64,000 nucleotides of DNA from Bdellovibrionales bacterium GWA2_49_15 (GTDB taxonomy: Bacteria > Bdellovibrionota > Bacteriovoracia > Bacteriovoracales > Bacteriovoracaceae): positions 288,982 through 352,981 of the forward strand of contig MEPP01000001.1 in the NCBI GenBank assembly GCA_001769855.1, read 5' to 3'. The notes under the pieces are model-generated. The model saw only the letters and a program-made list of their open reading frames with translations, had not been told where the DNA came from and ran no database searches. Position 1 is the stretch's first letter. Each line of letters opens with the position of its first letter. A program made the translations under genes and the position numbers. Shown in pieces: positions 45,653 to 56,000 of this stretch.

Positions 45653-46873
45653 GTGCAGACGATATCAGAAATCACTCAAAGCTGGACCAAAACTTTGGGC
45701 CCGCTATGTCAGGCACCGGAGCAGAGGCAAGCGCTCCAGGCCTTTATAAAAATGGGTCTTCCCGACCAGCATTTGGAGCCATGGGCCTATACAAAAACCT
45801 TGAGCGCTCTAAGCAAGGCCGGCCCGCTCTATGCTTCGGGCCGACCGGTGGAGCGCGCCTTCACTTTGCAGGGTCGCCAGGGCCTCGCTCTCCTAGATGG
45901 CAGAGTGGTCGAGTATATTCTGCCCAAGGACATTTCCCATCAGAAGGTGCCCCAAAAACACGATAGCTTTATTGACGGTCTCGATTGCTTGCATGGCATT
46001 CGCCCCGAGGCGCACACCAACCTTATCACTGCCACCAATGCCACGGAAGAAACTCTCTTCGTCTATCTGGGAGAATCCGAGAACGCCGCAGGTGCCATTA
46101 CTCCGGCCCGCCTCAAATTTGACATCGCCCCCCACGGCCGGCTCAATTTAATTTTTATCTTAAGCAACGTCGCCAGGCCCGGCCTGTCCCTCTCCCATGT
46201 GGATTTGCATGCGGGAGAAAATGCCCAGGTGAGCGTGGCCGTCATAACCTCACCCAGCAGCGACCGCCTCACCTTTCATCGCTGGCGCACTTTTTTAAAG
46301 CGCGACTCGCGCCTAAGCTCGATGGTCCTCACGGTGGGCGGCGAACCATCCCGCCACGAGTTCGAGGCCCATCTTTTGGAAACAGGCGCCACGGCATCCG
46401 TACAGGGACTCTATCTCTTGGGCAAGAAACAGCATGCCGACATCCATACCATGATTCACCACCTGGCCCCCAACACCACCAGCTCCCAGCTCTTTAAGGC
46501 GGTGGTGCAGGATGAGGCCCACGGCGTCTATACCGGGAAAGTCGTCATTCATCCGGGATGCAGCGGTTCCAATGCCGGTCAAAAGGCCTTGGGCATGCTG
46601 CTGAGTAAAAATGCCCATTTTTCCACCCGCCCTCAGCTCGAGGTTTACAATGACGATGTGAAATGCGGTCACGGCGCGGCGGTCGGCCAGCTCAACGAGG
46701 ATGAATCCTTTTATCTCACCTCGCGAGGCATCTCTCCCGAGCGAACCCGTCATATTTTGCTCGAGGCCTTCGTCGGAGAGATCGTCCAGAATTTTCCTGT
46801 GCCTTTGGCCAGGATTGAATTAGAAAAGGCGGTGCAAAGCTACTTCCAGACCGCCGTTGGTACTTTATCATGA
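45653..46873 (+). CDS. sufD: Fe-S cluster assembly protein SufD
   Basis: A 406-residue SufB/SufD family protein with the beta-helix core. Parts seen: PDQHLEPWAYTKTLSAL at the N-terminus, a divergent middle and the conserved C-terminal VIHPGCSGSNAGQKALGML, YNDDVKCGHGAAVGQLNEDESFYLTSRGIS. GTG 45653 is chosen over the TTG at 45647, because the AAGGA ribosome site directly abuts the TTG but lies six bases before the GTG. The stop overlaps sufS by four bases. Confidence 0.94.
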   Translation: MQTISEITQSWTKTLGPLCQAPEQRQALQAFIKMGLPDQHLEPWAYTKTLSALSKAGPLYASGRPVERAFTLQGRQGLALLDGRVVEYILPKDISHQKVPQKHDSFIDGLDCLHGIRPEAHTNLITATNATEETLFVYLGESENAAGAITPARLKFDIAPHGRLNLIFILSNVARPGLSLSHVDLHAGENAQVSVAVITSPSSDRLTFHRWRTFLKRDSRLSSMVLTVGGEPSRHEFEAHLLETGATASVQGLYLLGKKQHADIHTMIHHLAPNTTSSQLFKAVVQDEAHGVYTGKVVIHPGCSGSNAGQKALGMLLSKNAHFSTRPQLEVYNDDVKCGHGAAVGQLNEDESFYLTSRGISPERTRHILLEAFVGEIVQNFPVPLARIELEKAVQSYFQTAVGTLS

Positions 46874-48102
46874 AGATAGAATTCGACCTCGCCACCATCC
46901 GAAAAGACTTTCCCGTGCTGGAGCGGCGAGTGCATGATCAGCATCTGGTCTACCTGGATAATGCCGCCACCTCGCTTAAACCCTGGCCGGTGATTCGGGC
47001 GTTGGAAAGATATTTCACCCACGATACCGCCAATATTCATCGCGGCGTGCATTTCTTAAGTGAAGAGGGAACGCGCCGATACGAGGAAACCCGCCAGAGT
47101 GTCTGCTCCTTTATTCATGCCGCAAGTACCGAGGAAATTATTTTTACCAAGGGCACCACAGAATCCATTAATCTGGTGGCCCACTCCTGGGGCACCAATT
47201 TTTTGAAGGCAGACGATCTCGTTCTCCTGTCCACCCTTGAGCATCACTCCAATATTGTGCCTTGGCAGCTGGCGGTGGAAAAAATCGGGGCCAAGATTGT
47301 GGAAGTGCCCATCACTCACGAGGGTGAAATTGATCTTCCCGCCTATCGCGCAATTTTAAAACAGCACGGCCCCAAAGTTAAAATGGTGTCCATCACTCAA
47401 GTGAGTAACGGCATCGGCACGGTGACCCCGATTAAGGAAATGATCGACCTGGCCCATGAGGTCGGAGCTTTATTTCTGGTGGATGGCGCCCAGGCCATCT
47501 CTCATATCCCGGTGGATGTGCAAACGTTGAACTGTGACTTCTACGTTTTTTCCGCTCACAAGGCGCTGGGCCCAACCGCCTTCGGTGTTTTATACGGAAA
47601 AAAAGCGCTGCTGGAAAAAATGCCTCCTTACCAGGGAGGCGGCGACATGATTGATGTCGTGACCTTCGCCAAAACCACCTATAATGATCTTCCCCATAAG
47701 TTCGAGGCCGGCACGCCACCGATCGCTGAGGGCATTGCCTTCAAGGCGGCGCTGGAATACCTGCAAGAGATTGGCCTGGGTAAGATCGCCGCCTACGAGC
47801 ACGCGCTGGTGGAATACGCCCTGGAAAAATTGCGCAAAATCCCCAAGGTCAATATTCTGGGCAATCCCAAAGAGCGCAGCGGGCTGGTTTCCTTTACCGT
47901 CCAAGGGGCCCATGCCCATGATCTGGGAACGCTGCTTGATCAGCAGGGAATTGCCGTCCGCACGGGACACCATTGCAATCAGCCGCTCATGCAATTTTAT
48001 AAAATTCCAGGAACGGTGCGCGCCTCTTTTGCATTTTATAATTCAACTGAAGATATAGACCGTTTTATCCGAGCGCTTGTGAAGGCCCAGGAGTTACTGT
48101 AA
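46870..48102 (+). CDS. sufS: Cysteine desulfurase SufS
   Basis: A 410-residue PLP enzyme that takes sulphur from cysteine for cluster assembly. Group II motifs: YLDNAATSLKPWPVIRAL, TKGTTESINLVAHSWG, EHHSNIVPWQ, VDGAQAISH, the PLP lysine in FSAHKALGPTAFG (about 231) and the active cysteine in VRTGHHCNQPLMQF (about 368). Group II enzymes usually need SufE or SufU to accept the sulphur, and no such gene lies in this operon. The stop shares a base with the next start. Confidence 0.96.
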   Translation: MKIEFDLATIRKDFPVLERRVHDQHLVYLDNAATSLKPWPVIRALERYFTHDTANIHRGVHFLSEEGTRRYEETRQSVCSFIHAASTEEIIFTKGTTESINLVAHSWGTNFLKADDLVLLSTLEHHSNIVPWQLAVEKIGAKIVEVPITHEGEIDLPAYRAILKQHGPKVKMVSITQVSNGIGTVTPIKEMIDLAHEVGALFLVDGAQAISHIPVDVQTLNCDFYVFSAHKALGPTAFGVLYGKKALLEKMPPYQGGGDMIDVVTFAKTTYNDLPHKFEAGTPPIAEGIAFKAALEYLQEIGLGKIAAYEHALVEYALEKLRKIPKVNILGNPKERSGLVSFTVQGAHAHDLGTLLDQQGIAVRTGHHCNQPLMQFYKIPGTVRASFAFYNSTEDIDRFIRALVKAQELL

Positions 48103-48674
48103 TGGAAACCCAGACTGCTATCGACATTGAAATCGCGCCAACCCCTAACCCGAATGCGCTGAAATTTATTCTCGGCCGTCCGGTCAAAAAAGAAGGCAAC
48201 TCCACCTATCGCTCCCCCATGGAGTGCGGCGATAACCAGCTGGCGCGCCAGCTCTTTGCCATTCGCGGGGTCGATCAGATTCATTTTTTTGATAATACCA
48301 TCACCATCACCAAATTCAGCTATGCGGACTGGGAGACGATTGAGGGGCACGCCACGCTGACCATTAAGGCCCTGATTGAAAATCATAACCCCGATTACTT
48401 TGACCCGGACCCTGAGGCCGATCGGCGCAAAAATCTCTCACCGGAACTGCAAAAGATCGAGGAGATTCTGGACCGAACCATCCGCCCGGGCCTGCAAGGT
48501 GATGGCGGGGACATTCAGACTTTAAGCCTCGATGGCAATGTCCTTCTGGTTCGCTATGCCGGGGCCTGCGGCACCTGCCCGAGCTCCACCACCGGCACCT
48601 TGGAGGCCATCCGCGCTATCTTGAAAGAAGAATTTAATCCTGAAATTGATGTCTACATCGCGCCTGAATTTTAG
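48102..48674 (+). CDS. Nfu-type Fe-S cluster carrier
   Basis: A 190-residue protein with an N-terminal Nfu_N domain (PTPNPNALKFILGRPV; the residues LFAIRGVDQIHFFDNTITITK) and a C-terminal NifU-like thioredoxin-fold domain. The latter includes ILDRTIRPGLQGDGGDIQTL and the cluster motif YAGACGTCPSSTTGTLEAI (Cys pair about 155-158). It takes clusters from SufBCD and hands them to target enzymes. In the operon it follows sufS directly. Confidence 0.92.
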   Translation: METQTAIDIEIAPTPNPNALKFILGRPVKKEGNSTYRSPMECGDNQLARQLFAIRGVDQIHFFDNTITITKFSYADWETIEGHATLTIKALIENHNPDYFDPDPEADRRKNLSPELQKIEEILDRTIRPGLQGDGGDIQTLSLDGNVLLVRYAGACGTCPSSTTGTLEAIRAILKEEFNPEIDVYIAPEF

Positions 48675-48682
48675 GAACAACC

Positions 48683-49777
48683 ATGACATCGATTCCCCCA
48701 TTTTCGCCGGAGCTGCAGAACAAAATCGACGTGCTTAAAGGTCGTCGCGTCCCTGTTTCGCTGGGCCGAATCTCTTTTGCCGGGCCGCTCCTGTTGGCCC
48801 CCATGTCGGCCATCACCTCAACGCCTTATCGGCTGCTGATGGAGGACCTGGGGGCCGGGGGCACGATCAGTGAGCTGATCTCGTGCCACGGAATTAACTA
48901 TAAGGGCGTGAAGACTTTGCAGATGCTGAGCATCTCGCCCCAAGAAAAAAATGTGGGCATCCAGCTTTTTGGCGAGGACCCCGAGGCCATGGCCTTGGCC
49001 GCCAAACGGGTGGAAGAGCTTGAGCGTCCCCCCAAATTTATCGATATCAATATGGGTTGCCCGGTTCGGAAAGTTGTCACCAAGGGCGCCGGCTCCGCGC
49101 TCCTTCGCACCCCCGAAAAGCTGGCGACTTTTTTTTCCACCATTCGCCAGGCCATTAAGCTGCCTCTCACGGTGAAAATCAGAACCGGCTGGGATGAGGA
49201 ATCCATCAATGCCCTTGAGGTGGCAAGAATCGCCCACCAGGAAGGCCTGGAATTCGTCAGCATTCACGGCCGCACCAGTAAGCAGCAGTACCGGGGCAAG
49301 GCCAACTGGGATGTTATTGAAAGCGTGGCCAAGGCCGCCCCCCTGCCCATTATTGGCAACGGCGATCTGGTTGTCCCGGAAGAAATCTTAAAGCGTTTGT
49401 CCAGGACCGACTGCAAGGCCCTGATGCTGGGTCGAGGGCCTTTGCGTTCGCCCTTTTTATTTTTGGAAAGTTATCTGACCCTTGATGACAGCATTATCTT
49501 TGGCCCGCGGGATTATCTGGAAGTGCTGGTGCGCTATCGCCATTATTTGGAAGCTCATGTCTCCCTTCCCCGGGTGATTGAAACTCAAATCAAAAAGCAC
49601 GCCGTGTGGATGGTGGCCGGAATGCCGGGGGCCTCACAATTTCGCGCCCAGGTTTTTGCCTGCCCCGACCTCCCGACTTTGTGGACGTTAATTGTAGAGT
49701 ATTTTCAGGAGTTGAAAACCGGCCCGGACTTTCGTCAGGTGCCCGACGATGACTTTATGGAGGGCGGGCATGGTTAG
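48683..49777 (+). CDS. tRNA-dihydrouridine synthase
   Basis: A 364-residue FMN enzyme that reduces uridines in the tRNA D-loop. Seen: LLAPMSAITSTPYRLLMEDLGAG, the catalytic-site segment DINMGCPVRKVVTKGAGSALL (Cys about 123), VKIRTGW, FVSIHGRTSKQQYRGKANWDVI, IIGNGDLV and LMLGRGPL. These fit the DusB-like branch. It is the last gene of the suf transcript, 8 bases after nfu. Dus enzymes carry no cluster, so its place here probably reflects co-transcription rather than function. It converges on the OmpA gene with two bases between stops. Confidence 0.93.
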   Translation: MTSIPPFSPELQNKIDVLKGRRVPVSLGRISFAGPLLLAPMSAITSTPYRLLMEDLGAGGTISELISCHGINYKGVKTLQMLSISPQEKNVGIQLFGEDPEAMALAAKRVEELERPPKFIDINMGCPVRKVVTKGAGSALLRTPEKLATFFSTIRQAIKLPLTVKIRTGWDEESINALEVARIAHQEGLEFVSIHGRTSKQQYRGKANWDVIESVAKAAPLPIIGNGDLVVPEEILKRLSRTDCKALMLGRGPLRSPFLFLESYLTLDDSIIFGPRDYLEVLVRYRHYLEAHVSLPRVIETQIKKHAVWMVAGMPGASQFRAQVFACPDLPTLWTLIVEYFQELKTGPDFRQVPDDDFMEGGHG

Positions 49778-49779
49778 GC

Positions 49780-50610
49780 CTACTGCTTAACCAGATCGAC
49801 CCTGCGGTTTTTGGCGCGCCCTTCCTCATCTTCGTTGGATATTGTCGGGCAAAGTGGGCCGACGCCGTAGCCTTTTAAACGGGCCGCCTTGATACCGTGA
49901 GTGGTGGTGAGGGCCACAACCACGGCCTCAGCACGGGCCTGGGCGAGCTTCATGTTATCCTCAACCTTCCCAACAGAATCGGTATGGCCGACAACCCAAA
50001 GATTCAGCGAGGGGTCTTTGTTAAGCAGCTTGACCACTTCCTGGAGGGCCGGCGTCGATTCTGGTTTGAGCACCGACTTCCCGGTATCAAAGTAAATACC
50101 GTAAACCGCCACATGCCCCGTGGCCTTGAGGTCTTTTTCAAAAGAGGCGGCGTCGGCCACGATATGTTGCACCATCGCCTTCTTCTCGATAATCCTCAGC
50201 CAGATTGCGCCATTGCCTTTTTCCGCCTGGGCCCAAATCTCCCGCCCATCGATCACCACTTTGCCATTTACCCAGCGCTGCGGATCGCTGCTCACGATTG
50301 TCCCTCCGATTTTGGTCAGGGCGGATTCATAATTTCTCACCACTGCCAGGCCACTCTGGTCGGTCTTCCCCTGCTCAAGCTTGTAGGTCAGAAAAGTAAA
50401 CCGTCCCTCTTGGTGCTGTTTAGGGCCTTTTCGCACATAAAAATCGTAGCCGTCATATTCTTTGGTTTCACAATTTTGAAGGTAGTAATCCGGCATACGT
50501 GTGGGAAATAAATGATGGTCAGCGCAGCCGACCTTATCGGGAGTGGCGAAAGTTTGCTGACTGAAACCAAACATAAGGACAAAGATAAAGGCTAGTTTAA
50601 AAAAAACCAC
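49780..50610 (-). CDS. OmpA-family peptidoglycan-binding protein
   Basis: A 276-residue protein with a signal peptide (VFFKLAFIFVLMFGFSQQTFA) from a GTG start with GGGGGAG six bases upstream. Residues about 25-160 form a domain containing two cysteines near its start and no known motif. About 165-275 is an OmpA C-terminal domain: GIYFDTGKSVLKPESTPAL, VVGHTDSVGKVEDNMKLAQARA, then AKNRRVDL. This binds the peptidoglycan peptide and ties the outer envelope to the wall. It is monocistronic. Confidence 0.9.
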   Translation of the reverse strand: MVFFKLAFIFVLMFGFSQQTFATPDKVGCADHHLFPTRMPDYYLQNCETKEYDGYDFYVRKGPKQHQEGRFTFLTYKLEQGKTDQSGLAVVRNYESALTKIGGTIVSSDPQRWVNGKVVIDGREIWAQAEKGNGAIWLRIIEKKAMVQHIVADAASFEKDLKATGHVAVYGIYFDTGKSVLKPESTPALQEVVKLLNKDPSLNLWVVGHTDSVGKVEDNMKLAQARAEAVVVALTTTHGIKAARLKGYGVGPLCPTISNEDEEGRAKNRRVDLVKQ

Positions 50611-50760
50611 GACAGCTCCCCCTAAGATGAATTGCTTGAATTCATTATAAGCATATTGTGAATCTCAGCAAATCCTGACTCTTGTCAGAAATTTCTTTTT
50701 TTAAGATTTTTTGTCATATTCCGATACTCATACTCTGGCTGACGAATGAGGAGATAAATT

Positions 50761-51243
50761 ATGGTCAAAGGAAACGAGGTCTATGCCGGTTTTTGGATTA
50801 GAGCGGTGGCATTGTTGATTGATTGTGTCGCATTTATGGTCATCGTGAGCCTTGGTTCGTACTTACTCTTCGGCAACACCGCAGACCCGGCGATCATGAA
50901 CGAAAACCCCCTCATTTTTCTCCTCAATATGTTTTTTCAAATCCTGTGCAGCATTCTCTACTTCGGAATTCTCCAGGCCTCCATGCTCGGGACTCCGGGA
51001 AAACGAATCATGGGTCTCAGGATCGTCGCGGCGGATTTAACGCCGGCCAGCTTCGGCCAATGCATCGGTCGCTACTTTGCTTCCTGGTTATCCTCCATGA
51101 TTCTAGGCCTGGGATATTTCTGGGTGGGCTTCACTGATAAAAAACAAGGCTGGCACGATAAAATAGCAGGCACCTGTGTGGTGAAGGCTAAATTCCTGGA
51201 GAAAAGCAGCGTTCATGCAGACCGCGAAAAGCGAGCGGCCTAG
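50761..51243 (+). CDS. RDD family membrane protein
   Basis: A 160-residue inner-membrane protein with three to four helices. The N-terminal YAGFWIRAVALLIDCVAFMV carries the R and D of the RDD name, followed by TPGKRIMGLRIVAADL, SFGQCIGRYFASWLSSMILGLGYFWVGF and DKKQGWHDKIAGTCVV, the classic C-terminal signature. The family's role is mostly unknown, with some members implicated in ion handling. A GAGGAG ribosome site precedes the ATG. No operon partner. Confidence 0.9.
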   Translation: MVKGNEVYAGFWIRAVALLIDCVAFMVIVSLGSYLLFGNTADPAIMNENPLIFLLNMFFQILCSILYFGILQASMLGTPGKRIMGLRIVAADLTPASFGQCIGRYFASWLSSMILGLGYFWVGFTDKKQGWHDKIAGTCVVKAKFLEKSSVHADREKRAA

Positions 51244-51548
51244 CGTCTAAGTCATTTAAGAGTGAAAATGCGCCCATGGAAATTCTGTACCGGCGTGCCA
51301 TGGTGTAAGATTTTTTTACAGATGTAAGTATTATTTTTGATCAGTTCATTCATATGAGGTGAGCATTGTTGAAAAAATATTCTCGCTTATCTGTAAATTG
51401 GCTTGAGCATTTACGTTATGAGCTTGTTTAAAAATTACCCCGCCAGTTAATGACTTAATTTTAAAAAAAACAGCCTATCCCTCAAATGTGCCCTTCAATT
51501 TTCGACCTAAAAATGTGTGGTATGAAGGATAAAAAAATGGGGAGAGCG
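51244..51548. other. A/T-rich intergenic region before the HNH gene
   Basis: About 305 bases with no supported gene. It is clearly richer in A and T than its neighbours. The final 40 bases (around 51510-51548) are similar to the sequence just before the broken HNH copy near 61808-61845, so part of this leader was duplicated with the gene. No terminator or strong promoter could be assigned. Confidence 0.5.
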
Positions 51549-52364
51549 ATGAATTTAAAAAATCTAAGAAATGAAGTTCTGGTGCAAAATACCAAAAATT
51601 TAATCAAGGAAGAAAATCGTATTCTGGCAAAAGTTCTGGCGCACTTTTTAGAAATCGAAGAACGCAAACTCTACCTGGAACTGGGTTATGGGAGCCTGTT
51701 TTTATTTGCAGTCAAGGAACTGGGTTACAGCGAGGCCTCGGCCCAAAGAAGAATTGATGCCATGCGCTTTCTCAAGAAAACACCTGAGGCGCGGCCCATG
51801 GTGGAGAAGGGCAATCTCAATTTAAGCAATCTCTCGCTGCTTGAGCGAGTGTCAAGAGAGGCCCAAGCGACACACGCTCAAAATGTGGCCGCACTCAATC
51901 TGCTTCATGAGGAACCAATTTCCGCTCTGGAGGCCGAAACTAAGTTGCGCGGATATTTTAAGTTGGAAACAAAAAAACGAGTTGTCAGGATTGAAATGGA
52001 CGAGGAAACGTATCAGCTTTGGTTGGAGACAAAGGCAAAGCTTGGCGAAGCAAAAGATTCTGCTGCCCTTAAAAAATTATGTGAATCGCAAGTTGAGAAA
52101 CCACAGAAAAAAGTTCGGCAAAATCCCAAGACCCGCGTGGCAGGAGTCGTGTTACGACGAGAGCTCTTAAAGGAGGCCGAGCATCGCTGCGAGTACGTCA
52201 ATCCTATCAACGGCCAGCGCTGTGAAAATCAACATTTTCTTCAGTGTGATCATAAAATTCCATACTTCCTCGGGGGAAAAACGGTGCAGCAAAATATGCG
52301 AGTACTCTGTCGGCAGCACAATCAGCTGGTTTATCAAGATTTGAAGGGGGAAAATGTTTTTTAG
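51549..52364 (+). CDS. HNH endonuclease-like protein, intact copy
   Basis: A 271-residue protein. An N-terminal helical domain (about 5-150) has the pattern KLYLELGYGSLFLFAVKELGYSEASAQRRIDAMRFLKKTPEARPMVEKG then LNLSNLSLLERV, known from a widespread multi-copy HNH family of deltaproteobacteria. The C-terminal zinc-type HNH domain (about 205-265) has HRCEYV, CENQHFLQCDHKIPYFLGG and NMRVLCRQHN. It should cut or nick DNA, with unknown target. The start is ATG 51549 (MNLKNLRNEV) after GGGAGAG. A second, frameshifted copy lies at 60997-61807 in inverse orientation. The function in the host is unknown; a selfish or defence role is possible. Confidence 0.82.
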   Translation: MNLKNLRNEVLVQNTKNLIKEENRILAKVLAHFLEIEERKLYLELGYGSLFLFAVKELGYSEASAQRRIDAMRFLKKTPEARPMVEKGNLNLSNLSLLERVSREAQATHAQNVAALNLLHEEPISALEAETKLRGYFKLETKKRVVRIEMDEETYQLWLETKAKLGEAKDSAALKKLCESQVEKPQKKVRQNPKTRVAGVVLRRELLKEAEHRCEYVNPINGQRCENQHFLQCDHKIPYFLGGKTVQQNMRVLCRQHNQLVYQDLKGENVF

Positions 52365-52641
52365 GTTATAAGCTAGCGACAAAGGAATGATTTATAGTCC
52401 ACACCATGGTGACAATGGTTTTACCGTTCCTCTTTTTAATAAATATATGAAAAGAGCAATACCGCAATTTAATTCTACATTGCATTGCTAATAATAAGGA
52501 ATCTCCTCCACGCTAAAAGGCAACATACCCTGCCGCGCGAAGCAAGAAAAATCATTTTTAGAGTGAGAGTCATCATTGCCCGTTCAGGTTCGTCGCTCAA
52601 CAATGGATTCTTCGACGACCATAGAACGGAAAAGAAAAAAT

Positions 52642-53034
52642 ATGATGCCTGTGATGCCCAGGAAAAGAATTCTTGTCATTGATGACAATGCTGATCATCT
52701 GTTCCTGGATAAAACCATTCTTGAAAGCGGAGATTATGAGGTTTTCACCGCCCAAAGCGGGCAAGAAGCTTTGGCGACTTTATCCAAGATCAGTCGGCCG
52801 GATTTAATTCTTCTTGATATGCAGCTGAACGAAATGTCCGGTCTTGAATTTTTAACCGTATTGGAGGAAAAGAAACCTGAGATTCTTGAAACTGTCCCGG
52901 TTGTTTTTCTCACAGCATCGGAAACGGTTCCTCCCAGTCGGGCCAGAGGGTTTATCCGAAAACCCTTGGAGATCGATAATTTTTTGCGAGAGGTAAAGCG
53001 CTTTATCGAATTGCGAGCTGGGCCAGCTCAATGA
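52642..53034 (+). CDS. Single-domain response regulator (receiver only)
   Basis: A stand-alone receiver of about 130 residues: ILVIDDNADHLFLDKTILES (acidic pocket), the phosphorylated aspartate in DLILLDMQLNEMSG, VVFLTAS and the lysine in FIRKPLEIDNF. No output domain. I choose ATG 52642 (MMPVMPRKRIL); the frame is open further upstream with ATG 52603 and TTG 52576 as alternatives. It sits 50-60 bases before the large CheB-CheR-kinase hybrid in the same direction and is a likely phosphotransfer partner or tuner of that kinase, comparable to a CheY-like or Spo0F-like element. The 277 bases upstream hold no other gene. Confidence 0.85.
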   Translation: MMPVMPRKRILVIDDNADHLFLDKTILESGDYEVFTAQSGQEALATLSKISRPDLILLDMQLNEMSGLEFLTVLEEKKPEILETVPVVFLTASETVPPSRARGFIRKPLEIDNFLREVKRFIELRAGPAQ

Positions 53035-53086
53035 CTAAACTCAGGCCATTGTCGAAAAAGCCAAATTCACCTAATATTTATGGCGT

Positions 53087-56000
53087 GTGACAACGATGAA
53101 GAAACTAAAGCCCACTACACCACAACGTCGTAAAAAAAACGTCCATCCGATGGTTGTCGGCATCGGGATGTCGGCGGGCGGTCTTGAAGCGGTGACTCAG
53201 CTTTTCTCGGTCTTGCCGGACAACACTGGGCTGTCGTTTGTGCTGATTCAACACCTCGATCCCACTCATGCCAGCACCGTGAGCGAAATTCTCGGCCGAA
53301 AAACCAGGATGAAAGTGGCGCAGATCGTGGATCGCATGCCCGTGCGGGCCAACCAGGTCTATGTCATTCCACCAAATTCCGACGTCGCGCTTAAGGGTCA
53401 GGAGCTGCGGCTTCAGACAAGAGGCACCACGCCTGGTCCCCATATGCCCATCGACTTTTTTTTTAGCTCCCTTGCCAAGGATCGAAAGAGCGCCAGCGTG
53501 GGAATCATCTTGTCGGGAACAGGGAGTGACGGCACGCGGGGATTTCAGGCGATCAAAGCCCAGGGAGGATTCGCGATCGCACAGGAGCCGACCTCGGCCA
53601 AACACGATGGCATGCCTCGAAGTGCCATTTTGGCGGGAGTTGTCGACCTCATTCTCGCTCCCGAAAAAATCGCCCTTGAGCTGGCAAAATTTAATCGCCC
53701 CGGTTACGTCAGAAAAATTGAGAGTCCAGGCAAAAAAATGCCGGACAAAGCCAGCTTTGAGTTCAGTGCCAAAGACCCCTTCGATAAAATTATTGAGTTC
53801 CTTCGCGACACTGTTCGCCTTGATTGTTCGCAATATAAGACAGGCACCATTGGCCGGCGTATCAAGCGGCGTATGAACCTGCACAAGATTGCCGACCTGG
53901 AGAGCTATGCCAGCTTCCTTCAGGCCAATCCCGAAGAGACCAATTCCCTTGCCGCCGATCTTCTTATTCATGTCACGGAGTTTTTTCGCGACCGCGACAC
54001 CTTTTCATCCTTAAAAGAAGTGATCTTTCCCAAGCTAATCAAGAATCATTCGCCAGGAGTTCCCTTACGAATTTGGGTGCCGGGATGTTCGACCGGTGAG
54101 GAAGTCTATTCTCTCGCCATTTCGCTCTTGGAATTCATGGAAACAACTTCCGCTCAGATTCCATTTATGATCTTCGGTACCGATATCGCCGACCCTGCCA
54201 TCACCATCGCCCGTCGGGGAATTTACCCCGAGAGCATCAGTAAAAATGTCTCCCCACGACGCCTCAGTAAATATTTTCTGCCGGTGGAGGGCGGTTATCA
54301 GATTGGGAAATCCATTCGCGAGCGTTGCCTGTTTTCACATCATGACGTCACCAGCGATCCCCCTTTTGCAAAAATGGACCTCATCTCGTGCCAGAATGTC
54401 CTAATCTACTTTGCCCAGGACCTGCAGAAAAAGGTCATCCCGATTTTCCATTATGCTTTGAATCCGGGAGGATTTCTCTGGCTTGGTCGCTCCGAGGGCC
54501 TTACCGCCTTTCCCGAGCTGTTTCAGCAGGTGAGCAAGAAATATAAAATCTATCAAAGGCAAGGCCCGGCCCATCGGGCCGCCCTACACTTTCGTCCTTC
54601 TTCCATCCTGCCCTCAGGTGCAATTTCTCCTTCAGAACAGCGCCCCTCCGTGGACCATAGAATCGCCGTTCAGCGGGAGGCCGAGCGCCTCGCCCTGGAA
54701 GAATACGCTCCCCCCGGCGTGGTGGTGGACGAGGCCCTGGAAATCCTGCAGGTAAGAGGGAACACGGCACCTTTTTTAAGCTTGGAGGCCGGCAGACCGA
54801 GCTTAAATCTCATCAGCATGGCCGGGCCAGAGCTCGCGGCCGAGCTTCGCCATGCCATCAGTCAGGCAAAAAAAACGGGTTCTCCGGCCGAACATCAAGG
54901 CGGAAAAAATAATTTCAAGGTCACCCCGATTAAAATGCGGGCCCCCTCAAAGGAGTACTATTTCTCCATTGTCTTTGAAAATGCCACCGGCAAATCAAGG
55001 CGACCTCAGAAGAAAATCCCAAAGAAGGCAAGACCAAGCGAAATCCTTTCGCACGAACACCAACATTTACTGAGTGAGTATCAGTCCGCCAGCGAGGAAC
55101 TGGTTTCCGCCAACGAGGAACTTCAATCCACCAATGAGGAACTGCAGAGCACTAACGAGGAACTTGAAACTGCCAAGGAGGAGCTGCAGTCAGGCAACGA
55201 GGAGCTCACGACGGTCAACGAGGAGTTGCAAAATCGAAATGCCGAAATCCTCAGTCTCAGTAATGATCTCAGTAATCTGCTCACCAGTGTGGAGATTCCG
55301 ATCGTGATGGTGGGCCAGGACAAAAATATTCGCCGTTTCACTCCCAATGCCGCCAGGATTTTTAATCTCATCCCCTCCGATATCGGACGCCCGATTGGCG
55401 ACATCCGACCCAAGATTAAAAACCTGGAGCTGGAGGAGCTGGTGGCAGAGGTCATCGAGTCGATGAGCATTAAGGAAATTGATACTCAAGACCAGGCGGG
55501 CATCTTTTATAAATTGGTGGTACGGCCTTATCGGACAGCAGAAAATAAAGTCGACGGCGCGGTGATTGCTCTTATTGATATTAACGACCTCAAGCATGCG
55601 GCACTGGACTTACAGAAGTCCCGCGATGACGCCCAAACGATTATCGAGAGCATGCCAATTCCGCTTTTGGTGATTGGACAGGATCTTAAAGTCCGACTGG
55701 CCAACAGAATTTTTTACCAAACCTTTCGGGTTAACCAAGAGGAAACCACCGGGCGCTTTCTTTTTAACTTAGGCGAAGGCCAGTGGAATATCCCGCGCCT
55801 TTTAAGGCTGATTGATGCCACCCTGACCCGCAATGAAATGTTCAAGGACTTCGAGGTTGAGCATGAGTTTCCCCAGATCGGAAAGCGAATCATCCTCTTG
55901 AACGCCAGACCGGTCCAGATGGTGGGAAGCGGGTTGAAGATTGCCCTCCTCGCTCTTGAGGACATCACTGAGCGAGTGACGGCCGGCAAAGAGCGCATCG

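Noticed and set aside
53105-53971. 288-codon open frame on the minus strand
   Set aside because: It is antisense to the CheB and CheR parts of the hybrid kinase, whose catalytic motifs are clear; no ribosome site or family features.
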